A stretch of DNA of 64,000 nucleotides. It comes from Pyrrhoderma lamaoense (Eukaryota > Basidiomycota > Agaricomycetes > Hymenochaetales > Hymenochaetaceae). Shown here in pieces: positions 51,751 through 64,000 of the stretch (the stretch's first letter is position 1; each line of letters begins with the position of its first letter). The stretch lies in assembly GCA_002794735.1 (NCBI GenBank), contig NBAZ01000012.1, forward strand, positions 62,001 to 126,000, written 5' to 3'. Made by a program: the position numbers and the translations under genes. The notes beneath the pieces are model-generated. The model made no database searches. It saw nothing but the letters and a program-made list of their open reading frames with translations, and was not told the DNA's origin.

Positions 51751-53339
51751 AATTCTTCTAACAAATATACGTGAGGTGAACATAATTACGACAGGGTATA
51801 AATGACCTCCCACTAATTTTTGTACAGTTGATTGTTGACATCCGATCCGTTATTTACTGGATTGAGATGATACCTGAAGGGCATACATCAGGAGAGAAAG
51901 TATATATGTAGATGGACCAACTTTTTTCAGATATAGATATTTGATGGAATACCCCAGATTAAGTTGAATAATAGTTAGTGTGATCATCTATCATTTTTTG
52001 TTGCACGCGGTAAGAAAGTCGAGCTGCAGATCAGGGAGATGTGATCAAACTCTCGTAATTTCGAGCCAGTATCATGTCACAAAGATTAGTGAATGTGGAT
52101 CTTCGTTGTTTGCTATTGCTGAAAACAAGCGATACGATTAATTATTATATCCTCACATTACTACGAAAAAATGGAAAGGATCGGAGATAGTTATAAACAA
52201 GTGTGACTATAAACAACATAAGTTGAACGAACTAATAAGTCCAGAATTAATTCGGAATAACCCGTTGCTAGTTTTTCAGAAATGGGATCTCTATGTTTCT
52301 ACTGGAATCTTATTATATGTGTATAGTCCTTGGAATAAGGCCATAAACCTAACCTGAATCTAATGAGCACCCAGTATTTGTACTTGGGATAAAACAGTAA
52401 TTTTTCTCCCTTGCACAAATTCTGATGCCAGATCAAACGCAGGTGTTATTCATATGCTTAATTCATCGCCTTTCATCAAACTACGCTATATTCAGCAAAC
52501 AAGTCAGCCATGCCTACGGCTGATGGTGATTGGTAATAGAGTCGATTATACTATATATATTTCCCACTCTCCTGGTATCTCTTCCCGCTAGCCTTCTATC
52601 TTCCACGTCGAAATGCTACATTCTTAGAAGTTTGTCTGTCCCACGGCTTCTTTCCCGTCGTTATAACGCCTACTTCGCCGCCCTCTTTAACAATCGACTT
52701 CTCCCACTCAGAGAACGAGAGTTGTCCGCTTTACAACGTCCACCTGAAATGAGTCTTTCCCCGTATACATTAAATTTTTATCACAGAAAACTACTAATAT
52801 ATTCTGCTATTTCGCATATAAGTATGACATAAAACACAGTTTTTAGGAGTGCTTCTGCCAAAAATCAAGGATCATCCTTATTTTTATTTTTTTACAGAAA
52901 TAAAAGATAAATTTTAAGTTCACTTTCTGAAAAAATCGATCTACAGCCGTTAGTACGTCGGCTCAGTAAGTTATATGCTTAGCGTCAATCAGCTTTTTTC
53001 CCCCTCAAGATTGCTTTAGAAATTTAGCAAAACTAGTGATCTTAGTTTCTTGAACAATTTCACCCATTTATCCTTCGTCTTCCTTTCAAAAATCTAACTT
53101 AATCAATTCTTTCAATTTTGACGTTGTATAGGGAATTTTGGAATTGTTCTTACCAAAAAAACCATATGGATTGATTGATTATCTATTCAATTTTGACGTA
53201 CTATTCTTCCAATCACGTATTGACAGGCATGGGTTCTGTCAAAGATGACGGGAGCATCCCGAACAATCATTCCAAGATCAAGTTGTTTCTCTTTCCTTAA
53301 GACTACGACTACTCTCTAAACCAAACAATTCCAGCCACA
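51751..53339. other. Intergenic, 1.6 kb, no gene seen
   Basis: Upstream region of the 25-exon gene. The open frame at 52530-52832 starts at a non-ATG codon and has no motif. Two near-identical TCAATTTTGACGT sequences lie at about 53115 and 53191. Confidence 0.5.
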
Positions 53340-56300
53340 ATGTCTGACACTCAAGGACGACGGGGTGCGTAACCAGACACCTTATAGTACCCCCATTGCT
53401 AATACTATCAAGGTCGAGAATCAACTATTGAACCTGAACAGAGTTACAGAGGATCTTCTTTGGTAACACCCAGACAAGAAAAAGTGCTTCGCCAACTCCT
53501 GCTGGTCTTGAATGAGTTTATAAAAGAGAACGAATCTGAAGGTAGTAAAATAGGTCGTTCTCACTATGAGGAATAGATACTCACAAATTATATCAACAAA
53601 AACAATGGCATGATTATCAATAAAGTAGATTATTCGGGAAACGAAGCCAAAAAAAGCAAAGAGCTCGAACCTGTCCCTACTGGTGAGCTAGTGATACTCA
53701 CTTAATGCAACTTATCCAGAGTTAACATACTGACACAGCTGAATGCGATAAGGGGAGTGTAGAAAAAGCTGGTACGATAACCGTCTAAAGCGATCATACC
53801 TCTGTGGTTGATTATTTTGTTTCTAGGTACCCGACGAACAACGTCAAGACCAGCTCCCGAGAAAGAATATGATCAAAAGAAAGTCGCTGACCTATCTACA
53901 AGTGCCACCCAAAAATATCATAAGTACGTCTTTGCATCTCTTCTGAAACTGATAACAACCACTCACATCGATATTTTAAGATCTCTGGAACATTTTACCC
54001 GGCTGGTAGCTGAATACTAAATGTCATGTGAGAAACTATTACTGACTGTTAACTAAGAGCTATCAGATACGCGCTTCTCTTACTGCTCTTGGCGGTGGAG
54101 GGAGAGCTGCAAAAGCATTAAAGGAAATGCAGGAAGCACTTGGGATAATCTAGTAAGCTTGCTAAACTCAGATCCATTCTCCCTCATATACATATATACT
54201 TACTCTATGCAGTACTTCATACTTTCAACATCTTACGGATGGCTCGGATTCTGTATGGGGGGAGATCGGTGAGTTATTCATCACTGAGTTTCGGTCCTTT
54301 TCTCTACTTAACTGAGCATTCTGTCAGAATTATGTGATTGCGCAAAATCATTGGCAACTGCCCATAGTACAGTCCAAGAGGCTATCGATTCCTTTCAAGA
54401 ACTAAGGATATATAATGATAGTATCATTAATGGACTTCATGAGTTTCGCCTACGGCTTCAGGTGCGTGCTTTGACCTCTTCTCATATAATTGGTCTCATT
54501 ATGATGTAGGAGCTCGGCATAACAATTGATATTGAATATGGTATGTACTCAACTAGTACTCAGATCATATGTGTCTAACTATATCTAGGCCATTTGATGG
54601 GTGTAAGCCTTGCAGGAAACTACATCGAAGTCAGTTTATTGGACCCATTGGCTACCGCTTTTGAAGGTCTCTTAGCCAATATGGAAAACAATATTGAGAA
54701 AGGTATGTATGTAACCCGGGATTTGCAAATGATACTAACAATATCTCATTGCCCTCTAAGACGTTGCGATGATACGGAAGACCCAAGAATTTTCAAGTCA
54801 GCATTATCTAAATCTGACAACAGTAGCAACATTCCTATCTAGCGTCACTGCAACAACTCTTCAGATTACTTCTAGCAATGCGGAGTCCTCGCTGAGTATC
54901 ATTTTGAATACGATGTGGCTTACTTCTCTCGTATTCAGTACAGCATCGGCTGTGTATAGTCTTCTCATCATGACATGGCGTCAGTCTCCCTTGTATGTCC
55001 CTACTGCATACTAATTATGTCATATTCTCACTTTAACATTGGCTCAACATAGTCGCCAGTTTGACAACTCATCGACTATGCCTTTATGGCTTATTGCTAT
55101 TCTCAGGAATGGACCTGTATTTACCCTCATCACAGCTGTATTTGCCTTCTCTATTGGCCTATGTATCCTAGCCTTTCAAACTGCAGGTCAGCAGGTAGGG
55201 ATTATAGTTTTCAGGCTAAATATCGAGCCCCTGAAACAGTACCTTTTGCTAGGGACATATTGCGAATGCTGTTGTGCCTACCGTGTTCGCGGGGATACAC
55301 GCCTTTTTGCTCCTATTGATTTCCGCTTGGTTTCTTTGGGAACAATGGAAAACTAAACATATTGCTTTCTGGACTTTTGCTAAAGAAAGACTCTTATTAC
55401 CACGTCTCAAACGCCTTCAAGATAATCGTGATCGTATATTCGAACTAGTTGCCAGTATTAAAAGCAAAACTGCAGAAGCATACTCCTCAATAATAAGTTT
55501 CAAGGATAGATTACACAAGTCGTCCGAGCCTGACTTGGATATTGAAAAAGGTATGCTTAATACTTCCAATAGAATATTGTTATAACAGTATCATATAAAC
55601 AACACTGCCAATAGAAGCAGAGTCCACTTCTCAGGACCAGACCGATGTTGTATCGGAGGTTCATAGTCCTATAGTGCAAGGCGATAATATAAACAACCAG
55701 GACACGCAAGATCATCCGAATACAGAGATGCCGGAACCCGTCCCTCCGATTGAGGTTACGCCCTCGGATCCATTCGAAACAGATTCCAAGGTTTCTCAAG
55801 AAAGCGGCATGAACCCTGTAATTTAACAGCTCTGATATATCCTCGTCCTGCTCTAAACACATGTATACAGGTTCAAAATCCATCGTTCCAGCCTCTACTA
55901 CAATTCAGCCATAGTCGAGAATATTTAGTTTCGGCACAGTATGTTACTCTGCACACCTCAGTGTTATATAATCTCTTATTTTTATTCAGTGATCACAACG
56001 TCATAATATATGACGCTGCTTCTGTTAGTTTTGTCCACTTGTAGTTCTGATCCAAGATGCTAACCCGATTTAGGACGATCCATATTTCCCTGTCGTACAG
56101 AGTATTAAATTAACAGACGAAGAAGGTCCCGTGAAAAAAATCCTTTGGTGGGTTTAAACAGTGTTTGCGACTTTTACATCGTCTCTAATTGAATTTAAGG
56201 AATGAAGGGGACGAACTTATGGTTCAGACGGAAAATCTAATAAAATTCTGGAGGTTTACTAAGGTCCGTATTACTTCAACATCGTATGTCTTAATATTAG

Positions 56301-57599
56301 TAATTCTCTATAGGTCGAGGGAAAAGAGTCAAGAGAGGAACTAGGAACTCTAAAAATCAGTGCCGATCCGGTTTCTGTCCATAGGGTGACAGACGACGGA
56401 GGTATTTACTTACTGTGACTTTCTCTTAAGCATATAACTGAGACTTGGTGAAGGCTCCGTGACTATTGTTGTGTTTAGCAACATGATAGAATTCTATGTG
56501 AGTGAAATATTGAATTGAGTTATGCTAAAACTTACATACATGTACTAGGATGTACACTGCAATGTGAGCAGAAATATACCTCCTGAAGATATTATTTTTC
56601 AGACTTATCTTTATGAACAGGAAATAAAATCCTTCGATCTTTCTACCCATGGGATTGCTATTGTTGATGCTGTTTCGCTTGGAGCAAGTAAACTCCTCTG
56701 TTTAGTGGGCCCTGATACAGGTGGCTTAGGAACAAATCGAGTAATAGGTGGGCTTCTTAGGATTGTGGTCAATATAAATACATATTTTCATGATAAATGT
56801 ATAGTATATAATATGGAGAATAGGTCTATTGATGGGTAAGAACTTTATCATTATGATGAATTGATTTTAATGTCGCGAGGCGTACTTCTAGAGAGGATAC
56901 AGTTGAAAACGCCGATCAAAGGATGCTTGTCGTTTCAAAGAACGAAAGGAGAGCCCTAATATATGGAAGCGAGGTCTGCCATGTATTTATATGAGAATCT
57001 CAGATACTATTCTGACCACAACTACTTTCCAGGATACTCCAGCCTTAGTCGAGATAAAAGATAGTTCCATTGACTGCTATCAGTTGTGGAATCGAACACC
57101 GTACTACCAGGAACTGTCACCAGGCGGGACAGTCGGCTTCTGTGGCAAGAATGACGAGCTTATATATGGTGTATCGGGATGTATGTTAATGCATATTCTC
57201 GATATTCAATTCGCTGAAGCATAATCCTGTAAAGATGAAGTTGTCATTCTCCGCGGGGACACTGAGGACACGTGGTTCAAGCACAAGGCCTTGCATATAT
57301 TTGACAGCCCATCTTTCCCAATGGATATCAACCCTCCAATAAGCTTCTCCATCAGACCCGATACGATACCATATATATTTGCATTCGGGCTGCCTAATAG
57401 GTCGATAAAGGTGTGGGCAATCCAGAGTAATAATTTCTTCGAGAAAGGAGGACCGGGAGTTGAGAAGATCAGTATTCATGATAGAAAGGGAAGAGGTAAA
57501 GAACCTCGGGTATCAGGAGGTAGATGTTTCACAATCATGCCTCCACAGAATCATGATTTTGAGGAAACCCAGCAACAGACGAGTGACAAAACAAATTGA
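53340..57599 (+). CDS. Four-helix membrane protein fused to WD40-like C-terminal domain, 25 exons
   Basis: I could join 25 exons in unbroken phase: 53340-53364, 53413-53541, 53629-53682, 53739-53771, 53827-53923, 53981-54005, 54067-54152, 54213-54268, 54328-54461, 54510-54540, 54589-54702, 54761-54992, 55053-55194, 55253-55550, 55615-55817, 55871-55938, 55990-56023, 56074-56147, 56200-56263, 56314-56401, 56454-56497, 56549-56835, 56880-56982, 57033-57180, 57235-57599; 977 residues. Exons 12-14 (residues about 270-415) hold four hydrophobic segments, LTTVATFLSSVTATTLQIT being typical of an agaricomycete membrane family. Residues about 550-977 look like a degenerate WD40/beta-propeller: repeated hydrophobic strands with VIIYDAAS, VTIVVFSNMIEFYDV, FAFGLP-x-SIKVWAIQ. 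No function is recognised; membrane-anchored scaffolding is a guess. A truncated copy lies 6 kb upstream. Confidence 0.75.
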
Positions 57600-57720
57600 C
57601 ACTGTGTAATGCCAACACTGAATGCATCATTATTTATGGCCTGTTATTCTGCCGTCTATGAAGTAAGAAAAGTAAATATGATCATGAGAATAGCTTACAG
57701 CACATTTTTTAATACAAGAT
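56925..57720 (+). repeat. Segmental duplication, copy B (functional gene end)
   Basis: Partner of 50957-51750. It spans the end of exon 23, exons 24 and 25 and about 120 bp of 3' flank of the membrane/WD40-like gene. Confidence 0.85.
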
Positions 57721-60700
57721 GTCTCTTTCTATACTTCTTATACACGTTTCATGTCTAGCCGTCTCTGCTGTGGTTGAAAAGTGGATCTCAAGCTCTCTTT
57801 CACGTTGTTACTAAGCGTATCCAAGAATAGTCCTGAGGGACTTAAAAGCGGCTTGGTGTGCTTACAAGATCCCCAATGCGTCTTTCTCCAAGTTGACTCT
57901 GTGTTTGAGAGTAGACTTTAAAGTACCTAACACACTCATTCCTCTTGCTATGACCATCTCTGTGCTGCCGCAACTCTACCATTAAGTGACAGATCATTCC
58001 TTTAGATGGATTATAAGCCGATCACGAGAGTGTAAATCAATTCATCTATTAGTTATCATATTGACCTGAAAACAAATCTCTTTCGAGGAGTTTGTGATCA
58101 AGGAATACGATATTCTTTACGCCTGTAAAATCAAGATGGGATCGAGTTCTCCTTGATATGTTAAACTGCATGTGGAGGTGCACATAGGTCCGCACATAGG
58201 CCGAATTTGTCTGTTTATGAATATCCATTCTAATATTTGCTAATATCGAAACTGCGTCAGAAGAGAACGGTGAAGCAGCAAGTAGTATAGACGACCTGAT
58301 ACCATTAATAATACCATGAAGTCTCTGATGGGCTCCTCACCCAATTCGCTACCACTTTAGGTATCTGTTTAATGTTTGATTTCTTGATCGCAAGGGATCA
58401 GGTAGCCACCTACTCAACAAGGACGACACTGTCGAGCAAATACAATCAACTCCATGAGGGAACCAATGTACTGTTACTAAGACACCTAGGAGTCCAAAAC
58501 GCGTTGACCTAACGTGAGCTTCGAAACATAGACAAATCGATTCCAGATAGTTCAGAGGTAAAGGGGTTAGAATTAGATGATCCGTAATGGGATTTCAGTA
58601 GTGCTCAATGTACCGGCTGAGGACGCGTTGGCAATCTTCCTGGCGCTGTCCGCAATAACGTATAATGCGATTTGTCCGGGATATCTTTGGAACTGGATCG
58701 TATTACCCGTGTATATATAGATCAAGCAACCAGAGTTTTGATAGATGCTTATCACTAGTAGCAGAAGCATAGGATGGAGGATCTGGTGATGCGGCTTTCA
58801 CTTACGCTTCCTTATTCGAGAGCGAGACATCAATTTCTTCGAATTATCAATTATCAGCCTTCAGTTTCATGCGGAAGGAACTACGTTAGAAAGGGGGCGA
58901 AGTGCTTTCTTATTGTGGCTTAGCATTTACGTCATTTAAATGACCATAATGACGTAAGCTTGTGGTTCTCTCGAAGTATTTGTAAAAATCAAGAATAACC
59001 GAACCACCGAATGCTATATTTTATACAAAGTGAATGAAACAGTTAGTATAGATTCAAATATGATGTCAAGTACACAATAGCGTTATTATGCAGCTATACA
59101 TAAATACGTAACTTTAAGTATGAAGCGAGTGGCCTTCTGATCTAGAGCGCTATCGATCAAAAAGCAGAGAAATGTCTTAGAATATGAGTCTCGCGCTCCA
59201 GAACTCCCCAAATCAGTATATCTCTTTGTACTATAATGTCTAGTTCTTTGTCATGTATTTTTCCATCAATCATATTTTGCGATGTTTTAAACATTCTTTG
59301 TGAATTCTTTTACAAGTACGACAACTAGGACCACTTTCCTTTAATGGACGCATAAAACCCTGATTTTCATTCTTCACAACGGCTTTGTCACAAAAGAACC
59401 AAGTCTTGTGTGGTTCAGTGGTTTTAAAACAAATTCTAGAACGATATCAATTAAATGTTTCTTATCGTTCTTGCACCGATTAAGCAATGGCGCACCATCG
59501 TTTGTAGCCTCACATTGTTACTATTATTTCGCTTGTTAGAATAGCACGTCAAAGCGCCTCGATTCGAGAGAGGATAAATAGGAGCCTCGACGAGAGACTG
59601 TCGAGGTAGATCACAACACTCTTGCTCATCTGTCCCCGTTCTCCTTTTGACCGTCTGTCAGAGACAAGATACTCTCCAACTGAGACTAGTACTGGACACT
59701 TGTACTTCTCGAGGTACTAACTATGCATACCGTGATTAAAGCCAGGAGTTCTTCCTCCTTCTTCCTAGCCATCATGAATCGTAGACGGAGGATCTCTCAT
59801 CATGACTTGGTGTTTGCCTTTTATGACCACGTAGATACTGCTTCATACAGAATGTATAACGGACAGCTGAGTAAATCCTTTCCTTCATATTCTGGGTGCA
59901 GATATTCTTCGAGTGGCATCCCGATGATGGTCAGATACTTCATGCCCGTTGGCACTGTGAGTAACATTGTCTACCACCTACACCGGGGTCCTTTACAGAA
60001 ACTCTTCCCCAGCCTTCATTCAGCCTCAGACAAGATGCAATGACCTTCATCCACGATGACATAATCACGTTTGGACATGGAAGTAGTTTATTGAGTCTCG
60101 CTGTAGTGGTTCGACTTGAATGCTGGGATTGGTATTCTTTGGATCTAGGGTGTTAATCACACAAACATTTTATGATTATTCACCTTGCTATCACATATGT
60201 GTTCCTTCTGGAGCTTGAAAATAGAAGTGTTAGCTAGAATCGAGTTACAAAGGGAGAAATTGACTTTTGAAATGCCGGTGGTTTTGTATATAAACCTCGT
60301 CGATGCTTTGCAGTGCGCCTGTGGTAAAGCCACATGACATGAAAATGTATGGATTCAGAATTATTTTCTCGATCAACCACTTCAATTCATGTTGAGGATG
60401 ATTCTTCACTAACTCCCGGTACATTTTGGATAAACAGAACCGTGATCGAAAAACTGGCATAAACAAGTCGGTGCTTCTTAAAGTTTAGGCGTGTTTGTAT
60501 AGTTGCTTCTGATACGGCTAGTCCGTGATTAACACTGATGATCGGTTAGCTTAACCAGACCGAACATTACCTATGAAAGGTATTTCACACACCTATTTTC
60601 TCCGTGTCAAATCTGGGAGACTTGTAACTTCCAAAGTATCATGTGGCGGTTGCTTCTTCAGTAGCACTATCTGTGGGGGCATGTATCTGTTCTCGTCTCA

Positions 60701-62355
60701 CGGGTGGAAAGAATGCGAGCATATATGAACATCTAATGAACACGCAACTTGCATATATTATAATCTCTTCAGAACCAAAGGTTATTTGAAGTAATTCTTG
60801 TTCAAGGTGTTTTTCATCAAAAATTGCACAACAGTAAAAATCTACAACATAGATGAGCGTCAATAAGAGGTATTTTCTTTTCATTGCATCATGTGGATAT
60901 GCATGTTCATGAGAAGAAGAGTATCTGTGTGCAGATTAGCGCCATACGGATTCCGGTCTAATGACATTCCCTGTTTCTTTATGGGGCCAACAAGTTAGAA
61001 GTAACCTCCGTTACCAATCCTTTATCGATGACAATTTGTTATGAATAATTTGCATATTGGATTAGAGAGCCAGTTAAAAACATTCCTAGCGGAACGTGGC
61101 AATCATGTGGCATAAGGGCGCTCCGAACTCAACACGAGGAATTGTGTGTTAGGAGTGGCAAAGCTAAATAAAGTGTATCTCTGGGGGATAATAGGAAACT
61201 AGATTTACAGAGAAAATGGGGGAAGTGCTCAATGCCGTAAACATCTAGGATGAGCAGTCACATTGTGTTCACGTTGCGATACTCAGAATAGCGTACGGAA
61301 GAACGTGGCCATTTCGAGCCTATAACTGGTTATTTACTCCTTTATTCACCGAGAGGGAAGGAAAATGGATGACTTCATTCAGTTCCCCGTTATCGTTGGC
61401 AGCTGTTAATGATATCAGAAACATAATTAGTTTCATCTCCCGATGTTTCTCAAGTGCTTCGATAAGAGTCAGCTGAGGGTTATAAATGTAATTCAAGATA
61501 CAGTCTACCCACGTCCACATCTGTCTAAGGACCTGGGAGGCACTGGATATAATAAAGGGGGTGGAATGGCTTATCTGTGATGCAGAGAAGATGATTTACC
61601 ACATTTACATTTCAATTCAGAGGCAAATGTATTGATATTCCGTGGGAACCCTTCGGGCTTGCTGACTGATGAAGACCGGCGACCAAGTCTTTCGTAAAAC
61701 ATGCAACGACTTTGTACTGGCCACCGCATACATCAACTTCTTTCACCTCTGGCATACGGAAGGATAATATATGTTGCTGTTTGTTGTAGCTTTATGACTA
61801 TAGTCTTCCTTGAAATCTCGAATTTGGGTAACAGTGAGCGCAGTGGTGGACATGTGTACATGCCGACGGCAAAATATCGCACCATCGTGTTTTTTTTGCG
61901 AGGAAATGCTGACAGAGCATGACAAATATTCAGCTTACTAGAAACCTCCAAAATGTCCTTGGATGCCCATTCTCGCTAGCTAAATTGATGAAAATGTGTC
62001 GGAATTGGGTTCCGGGATTTTTTTATTTGATTTTTCAATCCAACTGTAATCACTAATAGCTGAAAGGTAAATACATCACTTGCTTACATAGTCACCGGAT
62101 AAATAAGTCAATGAGCAAGATAAGACGGAAAAGGCAGGAGCGTTTGTCAGCAAAATGATGAGAAAGCTTATCGGACCGAAAAGAGTCTGGCTTTCTTTTT
62201 TATCTACCACCATTGACTAGGGACGCATTCACGCACCCTCGTCACAAGCACCGCAGAAGGCGCAATCGCCGGCCTTCCTCGTTCCCTTCGTCATCATTGC
62301 AAACAGCGACGGAACACTGAACTAATTTTTACATTCGCAAAAATAAACACATTCC
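57721..62355. other. Long intergenic region, 4.6 kb, no confident gene
   Basis: AT-rich with stops in all frames for most of its length. One spot deserves mention: at about 59570 GGATAAATAG stands before a perfect 7-bp stem (CCTCGAC/GTCGAGG, 59583-59604) and a CT-rich leader, followed by a 106-codon frame at 59723-60043 (Ser/Arg/His/Tyr-rich, no family). It looks like a promoter, but the frame is weak. The last 150 bp, with a CACCCTCGTCACAAGCACCG stretch, is the bZIP 5' leader. Confidence 0.5.
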
Positions 62356-63414
62356 ATGGCTCCTTCGCCATTGCATGGTCTTAACCTCGTTCAGGCCGCT
62401 GATTCCACGGCGAATGACCAGGACCTTCTCGGTGGGGCGCACAATTTCCCCCCTGAGTACGCTGCTCAGCTTGACTTCTGGAGTAACCTTAGTTTCCAGT
62501 CTGATGAACCTCTACCTTCAAACGGTGTGCGACCAGGTTCTGACTCACCTGAAGACTACAAAGACGAGAAGGATGACGACCAAGATGAAGCGGATAGCTA
62601 CACCCCTGAGGGGCCCGCTCCCCTTGATTCGCATGTGAACGCTGTTCAGCCCTTAGCTATTCCAGCGAATGTGAACCAACAACAACAAGTCGATTTGAAC
62701 TCCCTCCTTACGGGCTTTGGAATCGACCCCTTCCTTGTTCCACAGTTACAGGGTCCCTCACCTGCCCCTCAGCTACAATTTCCCCCTCAACACTACCAAC
62801 AACAATTTCAGGGAAATCAGGCTGCTCACGCCCAGGCCTCTTTAGCACAACTTCTTGCGCATTATCCATTTGCTCAGCCCCCATTTTTACCCACATCGAC
62901 GGCAGTCACCCCTACAGATCTTAACAATCATGTCCCTGAACCGGCGATACTTACCAAAAAAGCTCGTGTTCGCAAGTCTTCTACTACGTCAGCTACTCCT
63001 TCAACAGCCGCTTCTCCCCCCTTTTCAGTTCTTTCTAAGGAAGTTGATTCTGAAAAGAAGGATGACGAATCCAAGGACGAGACAGCAACGACACTTTCAC
63101 CGGCCGAAGACAAGCGTCGCCGGAACACAGCTGCTTCTGCTCGTTTCCGACTGAAGAAGAAAGAGAGGGAGGCCGCACTGGAAAGACGTGCTGCGGAACT
63201 TGCATTGCGTGTTGGGACCTTAGAGCGTGAATGTGAGGCTTTAAGGCGTGAAAATGGGTGGTTGAAGGGACTTGTTGTTGGTGTTACGGGTGCTCAACAG
63301 CAACAACAGCAGACGACCCCTCAAACTTCGGGACAAGCCTCACAATTATCACCGACAAACTCCGTAAAGAGGAAGAGGGAAGAAAACGAGGAGAAGAAAA
63401 GTATTACTATCTAA
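62356..63414 (+). CDS. bZIP transcription factor, Cys3/Met4-type basic region
   Basis: A single uninterrupted exon encodes 352 residues. The bZIP lies near the C-terminus: basic region KRRRNTAASARFRLKKK (about 253-269) with the invariant N-x7-R, then a leucine zipper through LERRAAELALRVGTLERE and LRRENGWLK (to about 305). NTAASARFR-KKK is the signature of the fungal Cys3/Met4/Atf4-related group, which activates sulfur-uptake and amino-acid genes. The N-terminal part is acidic (DYKDEKDDDQDEAD), then Gln/Pro-rich, as expected for activation. A short Gln run (QQQQQQ) and a basic tail KRKREENEEK end the protein. Nuclear; sulfur control is inferred from the basic region only. Its intronless form stands out in this intron-dense window. 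Confidence 0.9.
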   Translation: MAPSPLHGLNLVQAADSTANDQDLLGGAHNFPPEYAAQLDFWSNLSFQSDEPLPSNGVRPGSDSPEDYKDEKDDDQDEADSYTPEGPAPLDSHVNAVQPLAIPANVNQQQQVDLNSLLTGFGIDPFLVPQLQGPSPAPQLQFPPQHYQQQFQGNQAAHAQASLAQLLAHYPFAQPPFLPTSTAVTPTDLNNHVPEPAILTKKARVRKSSTTSATPSTAASPPFSVLSKEVDSEKKDDESKDETATTLSPAEDKRRRNTAASARFRLKKKEREAALERRAAELALRVGTLERECEALRRENGWLKGLVVGVTGAQQQQQQTTPQTSGQASQLSPTNSVKRKREENEEKKSITI

Positions 63415-64000
63415 CGAATACAAGCATGTTGTACGCTAAACGTATGATGTATTATGGATTAGGATGGTGCCAAACTCCCTTGTATATACGGCCCTTTTCT
63501 TCAGAAACATTATTATTTTATACACTGTATATTCTATCCATGATCGTGCCTTTCAATTACTTATTGACTTTCAACTTCACCACTTTCTCACCTTGATTAT
63601 TTCTTCCACCACTTTCTGATCTTTTGACTCCACTTCTACGGTAATAACATGCTATGATCCTGCACTTTATACTTCAGGGCATTTGCAATGTATTTGGAGA
63701 GTCAAAATGAGATTGGTCCTCTTTTTTCCTTAGGTTTTACTAGCAAATCACATATGTAGGATTAATGAGAAAGCCTCAGTGAACAATGATACTCAGAGTA
63801 GCTTGAATAGTTTTGGAATAGCAATGCCAAGTATTTATGATCAGATATAATTTTCACGGACGGAAGGGTAAACATAAAAACCAATCCTGTTTGGGCCGAG
63901 AATTAAGGGACAACATGGAAATCTTGGCTTGTAGTAAATTTTCATAAATTTTACACTCAACTTTTACTTGTGACAGACTTTGTTACAATCGCGTCACAAT
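63415..64000. other. 3' flank of the bZIP gene, no further gene seen
   Basis: AT-rich 3' untranslated and intergenic DNA up to the window edge. Confidence 0.55.

Noticed and set aside
52530..52832. 100-codon frame rich in Leu/Ser upstream of the 25-exon gene
   Set aside because: Non-ATG start, no domain, no splice support.

Overview
The window is nuclear DNA of a filamentous basidiomycete, most likely an agaricomycete. Genes are dense in short introns (about 45-65 nt, GT..AG), the base composition is AT-leaning, and the gene content is fungal: class II lignin-type peroxidases, a G-alpha subunit, Tsr1, Tho1, Hap2, a Zn2Cys6 regulator, a Cys3-like bZIP and a Vps3844 protein. There is no operon logic; each gene has its own promoter. 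All gene models here were spliced by eye, with phase checked exon by exon.

Layout. 1-4.3 kb: 3' end of a G-alpha gene, then tho1. 5.3-8.5 kb: two convergent class II peroxidases, a generic-type copy that has lost Mn-ligand residues (+) and an intact Mn peroxidase (-). 9.8-19.3 kb: TSR1 (-), a Vps3844-type ER membrane protein (+) and a large Zn2Cys6/AT-hook factor (-). 19.3-27.9 kb: mostly non-coding, interrupted by a DUF2470 membrane protein. 27.9-32.4 kb: hap2 (NF-YA) and a small Stm1/HABP4-like protein. 34.4-36.0 kb: a third peroxidase whose 5' half carries four single-base frameshifts. 36.6-43.2 kb: three minus-strand genes (an acidic orphan, a secretory single-pass membrane protein with a long Ser/Pro/His-rich tail, and a possible small orphan). 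44.1-48.1 kb: an intron-containing tRNA-Arg(ACG), a RING/coiled-coil protein (+) and a fourth peroxidase, an intact Mn peroxidase (-). 51.0-57.7 kb: a 25-exon gene joining a four-helix membrane module to a WD40-like C-terminus, preceded 6 kb upstream by a decayed copy of its last exons. 57.7-64.0 kb: a long gene-free stretch and a bZIP gene.

Two themes tie the window together. First, four secreted haem peroxidases are scattered over 43 kb among housekeeping genes. The three with a complete Mn(II) site share a promoter core, a TATA box followed 31-32 nt later by CCTCACTCC; the Mn-site-defective copy lacks it. Second, several otherwise coherent genes are interrupted by single missing bases in homopolymers. 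The same pattern in unrelated genes points to base-calling errors in the assembly rather than pseudogenes.

I did not find a clearly new multi-gene system. The least familiar items are the membrane/WD40-like fusion with its partial duplicate, the intron-bearing tRNA-Arg and the orphan genes.
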